Shown here one piece after another: positions 32,085 through 43,645 of a stretch of 64,000 bases of DNA (positions are counted from its first letter, which is position 1; each line of letters begins with the position of its first letter). Source of the DNA: Silurus meridionalis. Lineage: Eukaryota > Chordata > Actinopteri > Siluriformes > Siluridae. The DNA is taken from positions 3,034,792 through 3,098,791 of the forward strand of contig NC_060909.1 of NCBI RefSeq assembly GCF_014805685.1, read 5' to 3'. The notes beneath the pieces are model-generated. The model had not been told where the DNA came from. It did no database searches and was given only the letters and a program-made list of their open reading frames with translations. Position numbers and translations under genes: made by a program.

Positions 32085-32560
32085 AATACGCTATATGGAC
32101 ACAACTATTCATATGTGCTTTTTGAATATCCCATGTGCCCTTATAATAACCTCCACTCTTTAAGGAAGATGTTCCAAGATGTTTGGAGTGTTCTTGTGAA
32201 GATTTGCTCTCATTCAGCCACAAGGGTTTGGGTAAAAATCGGATACTGATGTAGGGTTATGGTGTGAGGAGACCTGGGATGCAGTCAGAGTTCATTTTCG
32301 TTGTTCAATAGGGTTTAAGCTCCATAGCAGGGAATCATCCACTCCAAACCATGCAAAGCAGATCTTCATGAAGCTGGATTTGTGCACAGGAGCATTGTCA
32401 TGATGGAACATGATTAGATCCCCTAGTTCTAAGAAAATGTTATGACGTTAGGAAAGTTCATAAAATTGCATGATTTCAAATTTGTGGCAACAGTTTGGAG
32501 AAGAACCACATACGACTGGAAAATTCAGGTGTCAATACTTTTGTGAATATATTGCATATA
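32085..32560 (-). mobile_element. Tc1-like element, family Tc1-N
   Basis: Read in reverse, it runs from the terminal region 'tgtcaatacttttgtgaata' (plus-strand letters) through 'gcacaggagcattgtcatga' to 'aaggaagatgttccaag' and 'gtgctttttgaatatccca'. Most of the element is present but the transposase frame is broken many times. Confidence 0.7.
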
Positions 32561-32584
32561 ATGTGTAGATTACATTATGTAATT

Positions 32585-32704
32585 TGTGCACAGGGGGGCA
32601 GTTTTGGGTCTCCTAGTTCAAAAGATGGAAAAATTGAATGCTACCACATGCAATAACATCCTAGAGAATTGTGTTTCTGCAGGTGTGGGGTAACAGTTTA
32701 AAGA
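32585..32704 (-). mobile_element. Second Tc1-N fragment
   Basis: Contains 'tgtgcacaggggggcagttt', 'ttgggtctcctagttcaaaa' and 'tgtggggtaacagttta', the reverse of the middle and first part of Tc1-N. It is broken at both ends and stops where repeat H begins. Confidence 0.55.
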
Positions 32705-32705
32705 C

Positions 32706-32965
32706 GTCAAGTCAGCATTTATTATCATTTCAACCACATACACTGCAGTACACAGTTAAAACAACGTTGACGAAGCACCAAGGTGTGACATCAGACAACA
32801 TCAATGAACAGAAAGGAACAAGGAACTACACAAACCTCAAAATGAACAACTAACAACGTAAAGTGCATACGTGTAAAATGTAGTGCAAACAAAAAGGGAC
32901 GCCATAATAAACACGTGACACTGTAGCACCGACGAGTGCGGTTCGGAAAAGCGCAGCAGATGGAA
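32706..32965 (+). repeat. Interspersed repeat family H
   Basis: Begins 'cgtcaagtcagcatttatta' and continues 'tcatttcaaccacatacact', 'gcagtacacagttaaaacaa', the opening of a common dispersed fish repeat, probably a retroposon tail. Only this copy is in the window. Confidence 0.5.
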
Positions 32966-34464
32966 TGTCTGCATAAAAATAAATACTGACACAGCATGGA
33001 GTTCTAGCAGGAAAAAAATGTGCAAAACCAGCAATTTTTGTTGAAGAAGAACCACCTTCATCATAGGAGAAGAATCACCTCTGGCTGGAAAAAACAGTAC
33101 TTTTGTTTATATACTGGATTTCAGAACAGAACAAAAACATTGATGTAGACTTACAGAAAATTAAATAAATGTAACTAATAAAGGCAAAAGAAAATAAAAA
33201 TACATGAAAGTATGAAGATCTGTAAAATGACTCCAACTTACGGGTTACAGCAACAGACCTGGGCTTTCACAACCTACAAAACAACAAAAGTAAAATTCCT
33301 GTAAAAAAATGGAAAATGAAAATAAAGGCAATTTTCTAATAATACGCATTCCATTGCTTTATTCTACAGAATCAAATCAATATCAGTACTGTTTTAACTG
33401 TAACTCTCAAATGTAGCTTTTTTTGTATCAATCATATCTCTATATTGTGGTTTGTGATAATCACATATTCAACTATTGGTTGAAATGAATGAATAAAATG
33501 AATAGAATGTTATTTCATGCTTTCTGAGTTTTTTACTCTAATAAATGTTCGGATTCTCAAGTTTCAAAGAACCATTTGGACGTATGATGGAGTATTTCTG
33601 TGCCGAAAACACCCCCCTCCAGGTTCTTATAAGTTTCTCAAAGTTATTTTTATGAGTATGGCCCTTCATGATGGGTGGAATTCCTCGCTTGGACGCTTCT
33701 CCCGGGAAGATTGCATGAACACATCAACCAGAGCGAGAGCAAGAGAACGCCCATCACTATGCTTCATTTGTTTGCAGGACTCGCTTAAATAATTTTCAGG
33801 ATCGAATATGTACGGCTGGGTCTGATTGTTAGCTGTAGTTCCTTTACGACTTTTTCGTTCATTCAAGAGTTTTTGCTTCTTTTTTATTTGCTATGCTAAA
33901 GCTGTGCCTGCGTATAACTCTTTAGCTCCGCCCATAGGACAACTCCAGGAGCTCAGCTGTTTCCATAGTGAAGCGTAAACCCGTATCTTTCTTTTCGACA
34001 TTTTTTAACTAAAGACTCCTCAGCGATATGACGGATGCAGTACTACTCTATAGGTACTCGAGATTAACATGAGATTTGCCCAAACTCTGTGTGTTATAAC
34101 CCCTTTAAACATCAGCACTATACAATCCCTACATCCACTATACAAACAGTCTTTTAAAAAACGTTTAGGTTCACAGCAAAAACAAGGATTTGAAATGAAA
34201 CGCTTCAGTGTATGAACTCGCTCACTGCTCGCTCCTTTGGCCTCTTTCGAAATAATAAGAAAAGCCATGTGATATAGTCATCCATCATGAGCCAAGGTGT
34301 GTGTATGAGCGACTCCTGGGCTGCACTCTGAGATACTTGATGGATGACCTCCTCCTCTTTGGACCCCTCAAAGCTCAGAGACTCGGTCAGGTCTTCCCTC
34401 CTGCCATCATGCCTAAATCCAGACACAGGCGTCCTCCTCTACTTTCTCTCAGTCTGGACAGCAA
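32966..34464. other. Unassigned sequence
   Basis: The part at 33517-33900 has a different texture, with a 91-codon plus frame containing a charged RARARERP stretch and an overlapping antisense frame. It may be interior of an unrecognised transposon. The rest is AT-rich with no signal. Confidence 0.3.
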
Positions 34465-34901
34465 AGGGAGGGATGTTGGGAGAGAGGGATGGTTGGAAGG
34501 GAGGGATGGTGGGAGAGAGGGATGGTTTAGAGGGACGGATGGCGGGAGAGAGGGACAGTTGGGAGGGGTCGATGGCAGGAGACAGGGATGGTTGGGATGG
34601 AGAGATGGCGGGAGAGAGGGACGGTTGGGAGGGAGGGATGGCAGAAGAGAGGGACGGTTGGGAGGGAGGGATGGCGGGAGAGAGGGATGGTTAGGAGGGA
34701 GGGATGGCGGGAGAGAGAGACAGTTGGGAGGGAAGGATGGCAGGAGACAGGGATGGTTGGGAGGGAGAGATTGCGGAGAGAGGGACGGTTGGGGAGGGAT
34801 GGTGGGAGAGAGAGAGAGTTGGGAGGGAGGAATGGTGGGAGAGAGAGACGTTGGGAGGGAGGGATAGCGGGAGAGAGGGATGGTTGGGAGGGAGGGATGG
34901 T
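34465..34901. repeat. 33-bp minisatellite, about 13 units
   Basis: Units follow the pattern 'gggagggagggatggcggga' plus 'gagagggacggtt'. Because 33 is 11 codons the array stays open in several frames. On the plus strand one frame reads [11 protein letters not shown] repeats; on the minus strand another reads proline/serine-rich repeats. The frames of 116-197 codons here are therefore explained by the array and are not called as genes. Strong purine/pyrimidine strand bias is evident. Confidence 0.95.
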
Positions 34902-35842
34902 GCTCTCTACAATTTCACTAGCCACTATTAGAGCAGCGTTGTAAATTCGCCATGAGTAATGATGTAAATTGTCTGAATTGAGATCACGTCCAAGAAGAAT
35001 CCTCTTGGATGACAATTCGGAAAAATCGTAAAAATAATCCGGAAGAATGCAAAAACGTTGAGGGTCATTAAAGATAAATAACAGCACCTCTGCCATTGTA
35101 ATGTCTAAATAATGCAGCAAACGGCAACACTATTGTCTATTGTATATGGGCTATTATAATGACTAAATGGTACTGAATCATACTGTGAATAGTATACCAG
35201 CACGTTAGCCAACGTTTCCCTGAAGTTGATCAAGTGTGGCTGGGAGAGAGGAACATTACTGTCGCAAATCTTGAGAAAATGAGGCGGTAATTCAAAATAC
35301 ACAATAGGAGTGCATTATTTTATTACGCTAAGTGGCCATCGCAAGATACGTACGGCTCGATTCCGCGAGCCGTAAGAAATCCACGGTTCCATTTAGACGA
35401 GCAATTCGTTGCCTCCTCATTACGAGAAAGGCACAAACAGCTCAGTCTATTCGGGCACGTCTTCCATTTCGTCCCGTCTCAGCATGATACTACTATCCGT
35501 TAGCATTCGAGTTTTTCGGATTTGATATTTTGCTATTTGATAAGTTGCATCCCTGGGTGCTTAAGTGCTCCCTGGGGTTTTTTCTCTGTGAGATTTGTTT
35601 TCAATTTTCGGTCAAATAAAGTGGCAGCAGAAAATAGTCTTATAGTGCCGATTGTCAGAGAGAAAAAGGACAAAACAGGAAAAAAAAAAATTATCGTTGC
35701 AGATATGAGCAGTATTTGACAGCCTTATCATGGAGAGCTTAACTATGCACTTAGAATATGATTTGGTCAAATGGCTTGCTAATGTACAATAAAGACATTC
35801 ATGCTCTAATCTTACAGGCAACACACACATTTTCCTTTATCC
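34902..35842. other. Unassigned sequence
   Basis: No family recognised. A locally CpG-richer stretch at 35345-35500 has no associated frame. Confidence 0.3.
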
Positions 35843-35874
35843 GTTCATTCATTCATTCATTCATTCATTCAATC

Positions 35875-35951
<77 letters not shown>
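35843..35951. repeat. (ATTC)n and (AT)n compound microsatellite
   Basis: About seven ATTC units at 35843-35870, a short spacer, then about 35 TA units at 35881-35951. Confidence 0.97.
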
Positions 35952-35958
<7 letters not shown>

Positions 35959-36951
35959 TTATTTCTTGGCTCTATCCTACAGTATTCCCTGTTGCTTTTC
36001 ATTTGCCTTGTTGTCTACTCTCTGGGAGTTTCTGTGGCTCTGAGGCAGCACAAACCTCCTTGAAGGAGAAACACATCGCTCTAATTCACCAACACACCAG
36101 AAAGCTGTTTTGACCCCAGTAGGAGGTAAAAAGCCCTTCTAACTAGACAAGGCAGAGTACAAGATATGAATGCTTTTTAAGCCCTCACACTCCTGCATGA
36201 TCTCCTCAATAAAAGATTCAGCGACCCTCGTGTTCATTTTGCAGCGCGGTGAAAACCGAGCGCGATTGCCGAAACGAGAGGGTTGTTTGACAAGCAGTTA
36301 CAATTGGAGACAAAATAAGCATCCGATTGCTCAAGAGCGGAAAAAAGAAAAAACAATTTAATCTGCCTTGCCGACATGGAAACGGGCCAAAACGCTGTAA
36401 ATGATTCAGGTGGTGCTGAGATCCTACTGCAAACTACTATCTTGTGCTGCCAAGTGGTGCAACAGAAAAGCATTCACCTTATCAGCAGGAAATCAAGTTG
36501 AAATTACTATACTGCCAAAGCCACCTGTGACTGGGGGTCCGAAGATTCCACTTTTTTTGCCACTTTTGCCTCTGGTTTGCTTATTAGGCAAAAATTCATA
36601 CCGATAGTTTTTCCGGGCCGCTGTCCTTGTGTCGTTATTTAGAGGCGAATCACTGATGCCACGTGCTGTTTGCTGTTTGCTGGTAGTCACTCCAGATTAT
36701 CGCATTTTGTATTACAGACCGACCCCACCCGGTTAAATAAAGGAATGAATATGTGGCCCTCACAGAAAAACATTTGGGGTTTTTTGGTCTGATGTGTCAA
36801 TTACAACAAAGCTAGCCAATTGTGGACCTCCGTTGCTAAGGTATGCAGAAGAGAGCAGTCTGTAATTTCCTTGAGAATGTTCTGCCACTCTAAAATGTAG
36901 CATGAACAGCACATGCAAGCTTTGACCCTACTTATAAAGTGTTGCATGAAA
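35952..36951. other. Unassigned sequence
   Basis: No family recognised. Frames at 36170-36690 overlap on both strands without domain signal. Confidence 0.3.
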
Positions 36952-37166
36952 GGGGAAGTGGTAGCTCTGGGGCCAGTTGGATTTATCTGAAGGTTGTGAG
37001 TTCACATCCCAGCACCACCAAGCTCTGCTGGGCCTTTGGAAACTAAGGGCCTTTGCTGGGCTCCTACACAAGGCCCTTAACTTTCAACTGCTCTGATGTA
37101 TAAATGAGATCATTGTAAGTCGTTCTGGATAAGTCGTCCTGCAGTATGTGATAAATGTAAATGAAA
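36952..37166 (+). mobile_element. SINE family B, near full length
   Basis: Head 'ggggaagtggtagctctggg', B-box-like 'ggttgtgagttcacatccca', body 'ctacacaaggcccttaactt', and tail 'gtaagtcgttctggataagt' ending 'ataaatgtaaatg'. A small internal duplication around 'gggcctttg' is visible near 37031-37060. Confidence 0.75.
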
Positions 37167-38092
37167 ACCTGAGAAGGCTCACTAGTGGTTGGGAAATTGC
37201 AAATGACCAAATTTGGCTAAAAAGGACAAAAACAAATCCGCCAGACCCTCATGCATTTGTTTTTTAACTCTGTTTACTGATGCAAGTAACACATGCTTGG
37301 GATACTAAAGCAGGCAATAAAAAGGGGAAAAAAAAGCTTAATGACTTTTAAAAACTTAAGGGAATTAGACTCCTTTGTGGAGCTTGCTTTCGCAACAATT
37401 TAATGAAAAACAACAACAGCCGGTATTGAGCCATTAAATCATTGTCAGCAATTATATGCACAACATAAATGGCATGATCATAATGCTCAGCGATCTAGCC
37501 TCAGCCTGACATCTGTGAACTTCCATAAATCCATTTAGTGTCGTGTCTGTTGTGAGCTGGAGCTATCTGTCATCGCATCTCTCCCCACCATCCATCTGCC
37601 TGCAGAGCAAGAGGTGCCCGAAGCTTATTCATTTTTCACAACGCCGCTTCACTGCGAGGACTGCAATGCATCCGACGATTCAACAAAGAGCAAATATAGA
37701 CAGGAAAAATAACAGACCTTGAACTTTTTTTTTTTTTTTTTTGCAAATGGATTTCTCCATCATAAGCAAACACACCGTCCTTTAGAAACGATGCTTTATG
37801 CAGTGGGAACTAACAGAGCAGCATTGCACTGTGCCATATTTTCCTTTTCCATTAAGGAGTTCCATGCTGCTTAATTATGAATGATAAAGAGGGAACATGC
37901 CTCCTCATTTTATATATATATATGTATATCGCAATAAAATTTGACGATGTGATGCAACTATTTAAAAAAGTATGCAGTGTATACAAGTTGTCATTTGTAA
38001 CACATCGTTTTAAATATAATAATATTCATAGATATTCTATACTAAATTACAAAGCTAAATTAAAAGCTATAACTTAGAAATATGTAGAAAGT
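37167..38092. other. Unassigned sequence
   Basis: A T-run lies at 37727-37742. The segment 37540-37700 is free of repeats and could be conserved non-coding DNA; I cannot show it. A short TA run lies at 37909-37928. Confidence 0.3.
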
Positions 38093-38295
38093 GACCAATA
38101 ATTTTTATATGTAGATTTATTTCTACTCCCTAAACTGTTTCTCGAGCGCGTTCTCACAGTTGCTACGTGAATATGACGTATCACAACACTGCGGAGGCCG
38201 AGGCGTGTCCTGAGAGTCACATACAAAACATATTAACATGGCAGAGGTAGAGCTGCATCTTCCTGGATGGAACAGGAAAAGAACCTCTGGATTTC
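38093..38295 (+). mobile_element. hAT-like family R1 fragment
   Basis: Matches the reverse complement of 830-1020: 'actgtttctcgagcgcgttc', 'gtgaatatgacgtatcacaa', 'gtcctgagagtcacat'. An ATG at 38239 opens MAEVELHLPGWNRKR, which may be the start of the ancestral transposase, since the other copy has a similar but broken start. It ends just before an AT microsatellite. Confidence 0.65.
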
Positions 38296-38310
38296 AATAT
38301 ATACAGTATA

Positions 38311-38312
<2 letters not shown>

Positions 38313-38369
<57 letters not shown>
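38313..38369. repeat. (AT)n microsatellite
   Basis: About 28 AT dinucleotides directly downstream of the R1 fragment. Confidence 0.97.
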
Positions 38370-38371
<2 letters not shown>

Positions 38372-39289
38372 TGGTAGATGCTGATCTATTTCATATTTTT
38401 AGCGATAGGAATAGGACAGAAATATGGTCGAAATATTCTCTTCTTGCCTGGGAATGTGGCTAATCCTCTGGGGTTGTTGGAATCACTGCTGAAAGGAAGT
38501 GGCATATGGTTATCAGATGGTAGAGGCAGTGAAATGACACGCCTGTTCAGACCCAACACAAATAAACCAGGTCAAATCAGAAGCATCTTAAATCAGATAC
38601 TCTGCCAAGGCATCAGCACTATTTATGCACACTCTCGACTGCTGAACACACTTCGCTGCGTTTCTGTGAGGAAAGCAAATCTCGGACGTGTTTAGTAATG
38701 ATAATTTCAAGAGATTCGAGCTCGGAAGAATTGATGCGGTGCACCAGATGAGCCTTTATTACAAGTAGATTTACACAAACTTTTCCATTACTGGTTGGAA
38801 CACTGGAACATTTTCAACAAAGCTTTTTACTCATGCAGTTTTATATTTCTTTTGTAAATATGCTGACACAAGGCCAAAAACAATGTATTACGATCTTTAC
38901 TTTTTTACACGTAAAAACTGGTGAAATGTATTGAATGGGTTTTTTAGGAAGATTCAAAGGGAAATTGTACGTATTTGAAAATGGAAATAAATGCCTTTTT
39001 TTACACCATAATCATTATAAATAATAAAACTGTAATGATATGGCAGCACATACACTTATATGTAGCTGTTCATAGTGCAAATTAAACACAAAATATTCTT
39101 TTCAATATCAGAAAATAATTAGTCATGTAGATCCTCTGAATTTAATTTTATTTAAATATATATACATATATATAAAATCAATTAATGATGCTAATAGTTA
39201 ATTCATGTGGGTTAGTATGAAGTATTGCACATGGATCTCCAACCTTTGGTTCACCAGTTTTGTTCTTAAAATATTCTCATATGCCTTTT
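38370..39289. other. Unassigned sequence
   Basis: A 105-codon plus-strand frame (38378-38695) begins with a hydrophobic run (LIYFIFLAIGIG) but shows no further domain. Rest AT-rich. Confidence 0.3.
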
Positions 39290-40070
39290 TTGCTGGAATA
39301 AACTCACTGAATTAGATTAGAATCACTCACATGAATTTTTGTCTATGAATATGTATTAAATTATTCCCAATAGTCCATTCTCTTTATTTCATAGCGTTTC
39401 TCTCAGATGCTTCTGCTGCACCACAGAGTGAAACTTTCGATCCAATGAGATACTTCAGGCTTTTTTTAGTATAAACTCTATATTGTCTGAAGCTGTTGCT
39501 TTAACCAATCAGATTGCGGTTTGCCCACTCACAGGCGTCTGAACATGTCAGCAATTCCGCATTCTTTGACTGGATTTTCAGAAAGCTCACTAGTCATAGC
39601 TTACAACCCACATTGGCTACACAAGCTTGGAAATATTCATGTAGATTTAATAGCCGTGTTTATTTTTTTCATTCCACAACAGCTGACAGAGGAAAATAAA
39701 ATCGATTTGGTTGCAGATACACTTACAAGGAGATTTTTCTAGAGGGACCTTTCAAAAAAAGCTGGACATCGTAGGGAAAGGTCGGCCAAAACGGTTCCAA
39801 ACAGTTAAGCTTTTTCATGGACCGTTTATACTGTTGTGTTTCCTTTCCTGAGGAATTTGCACAAAAACATACAATTTGCCTTCATTTTAAATCCCCAGGA
39901 AAACCTAATGTACTTAAAAAGAATACACAGAAAACCTGTGATCAGTTTATGAGGTAAATATCGATGCTTCTGTTAGAGATGAGGTATGCAGGAGGTGCGG
40001 TTGTGGCTACAGTGAAAGGAAACTTGTTGAATCGTGTTCATTGGGATTTTTGCTTTAGTAATTATTAAGT
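39290..40070 (+). mobile_element. hAT family D, second copy (inverted)
   Basis: Matches the reverse complement of 10899-12053 without its SINE. Shared blocks are 'gctgttgctttaaccaatca' (39500), 'gacagaggaaaataaaatcg' (39680), 'gcagatacacttacaagga' (39713), 'tacaatttgccttcatttt' (39867) and 'aaatatcgatgcttctgtta' (39956). Both termini are lost or too decayed to place. The empty site at the position of the SINE in the other copy shows the SINE came after this family amplified. Confidence 0.7.
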
Positions 40071-40609
40071 AATTATCTAATGAATCCCCACATATTACAC
40101 ACATGATGTTTGAAACATGAAACCTGCCTGCGAAAACTGTATTTTAGATAAAAGTCTTCATAATTTTAGCTAAAAGCTGCTCTCTCTCTTTTTTCTGGTT
40201 TTTGCTAACCTCCTCCACTGAAAGAAACTTTGATGGATGTTTGTGTAACACTCATTCATGTGGAAAGGATTTTCTAAAACCGTACCGTATGTAAAAAGCG
40301 GATAGTAAATAGATTTGTATAGTGTATAATAAATAAATAAATAAATCAGTGACGTATCTATAGACATTCTTACCAGAATGTTCTTGCAACCCCAAAGAAA
40401 CTTCTCCACAGCCTGGTACTGCGTTGAGACCCGATAATTGAGAAACTCTGATATGCAGTATTTCAGTGCAATGGAAACTCCTGGCATTTCTCCTCCTTGA
40501 GTTTTGCATGCTAGTTCAGCTTTATATGATATCATTATGATGTGACTAATTTGTGTAATTTCTCAAATTAGCCCGCTGTAATGCTAAGATTAAGTTTCCA
40601 ATTGAAACA
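40071..40609. other. Unassigned sequence
   Basis: A 121-codon minus-strand frame (40170-40535) overlaps another minus frame; neither shows a domain. A short (AAAT)n lies near 40329. Confidence 0.3.
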
Positions 40610-40775
40610 GTACAATTCATCTTAATTCAATTCATTTGATTTCTATAGCATTTTCAACAATAAAAGTATTGTCACAAAAGCTTTACAGAAAATAAATTAT
40701 AAAATCAACCCTATAAGTTTAATTGCTAATTAAATGAAATTTCTAATATAAATCTCAACATTGGATATTCATTTA
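40610..40775 (+). repeat. Interspersed repeat family C, 5' part
   Basis: Begins 'catcttaattcaattcattt', then 'tatagcattttcaacaataa' and 'gtcacaaaagctttacagaa'. Only the beginning of the family is present. Confidence 0.5.
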
Positions 40776-41584
40776 TTGTAGTTTCCACATTACTGAGTTC
40801 ACCAGCCGCTCATTGATGAACACCGTTCATGGCATTTTAGCTTTGAGCTATTACAGCAGACCTGTTGGCAGTAATTGCAGTTCAAAGTATATTCATGGTT
40901 CATGGTTCATCGTATGATCCACACTAGACCAGTGTATCGTTATTTCATGACGGCTACAACAAAACCGAGCTAACAAAAACTGTTGGCTTTTCTAATCTGT
41001 ACGTATTTCAAAGGACCAAACTATTAACACAACGTGAGCACAAATGACAAAAAAACTAATATAATTATCATCACATGCTCTGATCTGAGCGCCGATGTCA
41101 CATTATATTAAGGACTTGCTTACAGTTGTCATTATTTATTATGCCGTTATTACAGTGTCTCCTATACAGCTTCCTTCGGTTTCTCTTCTACTTGTTCTGG
41201 TCTACTCTCTTCGTTTTGAAAAGCGTAAAAAACCTGTACAAGTCCTACATGATAGTGAGATGAGGTCACATCCGAACAATCACAATGTTCATCAGAGGTT
41301 TTGAAGCAGTTCAGCATTATAACATTTGACGTTTTCACTGGTATAAACATATTTATACCAAACGTATTCCTTTGCATGTCGTACAGCTAAAACTTTTGTT
41401 TATCATAGATTATTTTGGACTTCAAGTGCAAAACTATAGAATTAATAGAAAAATTTAAATGTTTCTGGTATGAATGAGTGAGACTGTGGCTGATTTTTTT
41501 CCAGCCCAAACTCTGGATTCATACAATGTATCAACGGCAACAAATTGAAATACAGCTTACTGCTATTAGCTGGCCAATTTTTAA
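40776..41584. other. Unassigned sequence
   Basis: No family recognised. Confidence 0.3.
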
Positions 41585-41832
41585 TGCACCAAAAGTTTGT
41601 GGACACCCCAATATCATGTCCAGATGTGGTTGGAGGCATGTTGTATTAGGTTGGAAAGGGAAGAACTGGAGTGTCCTGCACAGAGTCCTGATCTTCTCAA
41701 ACTCCACTGAATACCTTTGGGATTAGTCCCTGATGTCATTAATGTTTTTTTTAATCTACTGAAAAAAATGAAATACATTTGGAAAGAGATGCCCAAAAAA
41801 AACATCTGGCTGAGATCAGTATTGGTCATTTA
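41585..41832 (+). mobile_element. Tc1-N fragment
   Basis: Contains the terminal-type 'aaaagtttgtggacacccca', then 'aactggagtgtcctgcacag' and 'tgaatacctttgggatta'. Most is decayed and it abuts a Tc1-II element. Confidence 0.5.
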
Positions 41833-42567
41833 GTGTAGACCGATCATGCAGAACATTATGACGACCTGTGTTATATTGTTCTGTATATTGACCTACCTTT
41901 TGTTACCAAAACAGTTCGAATATTAACAGCATTAACTACTTCAGCAGTTTTAACTACAGGAGCACGTCTGTTAAATCAAACCACATAGACCAGCCTTCGC
42001 TCACAACATGTATCAATGACTCTGTTGCTGGTTTACCACTGTTGCTTCCTTGGAGCACTTTTGACGCTTGGATACAGTCGTCTAGACGTCACAATTTGTC
42101 AAACTCGCTCAAAACCCTACGTTCGCCCATTTTTCCTGCTTCTACCACGTCAACTTTGAGGACAAAATGTTCACATGCTGCCTAATATATCACACTCACT
42201 AACATGATGAAGAGAAAATCAGTGTTATTCACTTCACCGCTCATACTATTATGTAATTGTGGGAAAGCTGACGGTTCAGGGAAGGAGAAATCACTCAGGA
42301 CAGAACCAGTTCAAGATGAAATTGTTTATTTTCAGTGTTCAGTGCTATTTCAGAAGCTCATAGGCACACACACCCCGGCACACCCTCTCGCTCCTTTTTA
42401 TATGTTCCCCCTGAACACTGCAAGAGAGAGAACATTCGTTAGTCAAGATTTCCCTCAGGTGTGACATTCCTACGCCTTTCTGCTCCCAGCCTCGCCCTCC
42501 ATTCACAAACCAGCGCTTGGTCACGCCCCCGCTGCCACAGTAATGTTATGTATGCCTGGTCGGTGTA
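41833..42567 (-). mobile_element. Tc1-II element split by a solo LTR
   Basis: Related ends face outward: 'gaccgatcatgcagaacatt' at the left and, across the LTR, 'gtaatgttatgtatgcctgg' plus 'tcggtgta' at the right. Reading the minus strand, 'gttttggtaacaaaaggtag' and the helix-turn-helix coding blocks seen at 23286 can be followed with many changes. Without the LTR and one target copy it is about 448 bp, similar to its sister copies. The catalytic domain is absent. Confidence 0.75.
42258..42539 (-). mobile_element. Solo LTR, TG...CA ends, 5-bp TSD gtaat
   Basis: This 282-bp segment starts TGTGG and ends CCACA and is flanked by gtaat on both sides (42253-42257 and 42540-42544), the classic LTR-retrotransposon footprint. 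On the minus strand it has a TATA-like ATATAAAAAGG (about 42393-42403) and, about 65 bp downstream, AATAAA (42325-42330), the order expected for U3-R-U5. No internal region or second LTR is nearby, so it is a solo LTR left by recombination. The family (gypsy, BEL or retrovirus-like) cannot be told from the LTR alone. Confidence 0.8.
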
Positions 42568-43099
42568 TGTTACAAGCTATTTTTTTGAAGCATTTAGTTG
42601 TTATAGGGCTATTTAAGAATTCTTTAAGATTCTAGTCCTGTTTTTTTATCACTCCTGTTTGCTATGCTGCTCGCTCTACGTGAGTGGCATCGGATCGAAT
42701 GCAAAGTGAATAGACGAAGCCCTGCTCAGACACCCTTCTGAATAAGGACTTGTGAAGGGGATTTAACATGCCCCTTCTAGAGGCCTGTGAGGCAGCATGG
42801 CAGGTAAGTGACAGGCTTTCTGAAACAGCAAATCCATCCTGCTCTCTGGTCCTCCTTCCGCAGCTGCTGTCTGAGCGAACGCCGCTGCCTGCATCTCAAC
42901 AGCTCACAAATGTTACCAGAGTCTCTCCAGAGCTTTGAGCAGTGCCAGGGCGATAAACATTCTGAAATATAAATGTGGGTGTGCATCATTTTGAAGATGT
43001 GCCATTGCAGTAGGTGGGACGTAAACATCTGCGAACATCTGGGGTTCTCGTTTCTTGCTGAATAGATTACAATAGGAATCTATAAGTATGGAGATATCA
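42568..43099. other. Unassigned sequence
   Basis: No family recognised. Short minus frame at 42777-43028 without domain. Confidence 0.3.
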
Positions 43100-43645
43100 G
43101 TGTTTTCCCAATCACATGTGGTTCTTCTTCAATCTGTTACCACAAATTTTGCAGGCACACAATTGAAGAGGATGTCTTTGGACATGGGAGCATGAAATAT
43201 TCCCTCCACTTGAACCAGGAGACCCAAACCTGTTTCAGCCATCTCCATGAAGAAATACGGATTGGATTGGAAGATTTGGAAGCTTTGTGGCTCATGCGTT
43301 CAAATCCCAGTCATACCAAGCTGCCACTCCTGGGCACCTTAGAAAGACCCTTAACTCCATAGCTACTCATTTATTATATGAATAAGATCAATTGTAATTC
43401 CCTCAATAAAGGTGTCTGCCAAATATCATACATGTAAATGCATTGAACACCTATGGGATGAATCGGTACGCTGACTGCACCTTGGTCTTCTCACCTCACC
43501 TACATCAGTACTTGACTTTCTGAATGCCCATGTAGTTGAATGAAGCACACTCCAAAATCTATGGGAACATCATCCCAGAAGAGTGGAACTTATTAGAACA
43601 GCAAATTTAGACTGAATGTGGAATGGGATGTTCAAAAAAACTTCC
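43100..43645 (+). mobile_element. Tc1-N element carrying a SINE B
   Basis: Left part has 'cacatgtggttcttcttcaa', 'ggatgtctttggacatggga' and 'ccaggagacccaaacctgtt'. Right part, after the SINE, has 'attgaacacctatgggatga', 'aacatcatcccagaagagtg' and 'aatgggatgttcaaaaaaac'. The stretch between 'ccatgaag' and 'attgaacacc' is missing and replaced by the SINE. No open transposase remains. Confidence 0.75.
43262..43440 (+). mobile_element. SINE family B nested in Tc1-N
   Basis: Shows 'catgcgttcaaatcccagtc' (B-box area), 'accaagctgccactcctggg' and the tail 'aaaggtgtctgccaaatatc' ending 'catgtaaatg'. No target duplication is evident; the flanking Tc1-N seems to have lost about 90 bp at the junction, so insertion was accompanied or followed by deletion. 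Confidence 0.7.

Noticed and set aside
34301..35120. 188- and 197-residue proteins on opposite strands
   Set aside because: Length comes from the 33-bp array in both directions; the non-repetitive parts are short and featureless.
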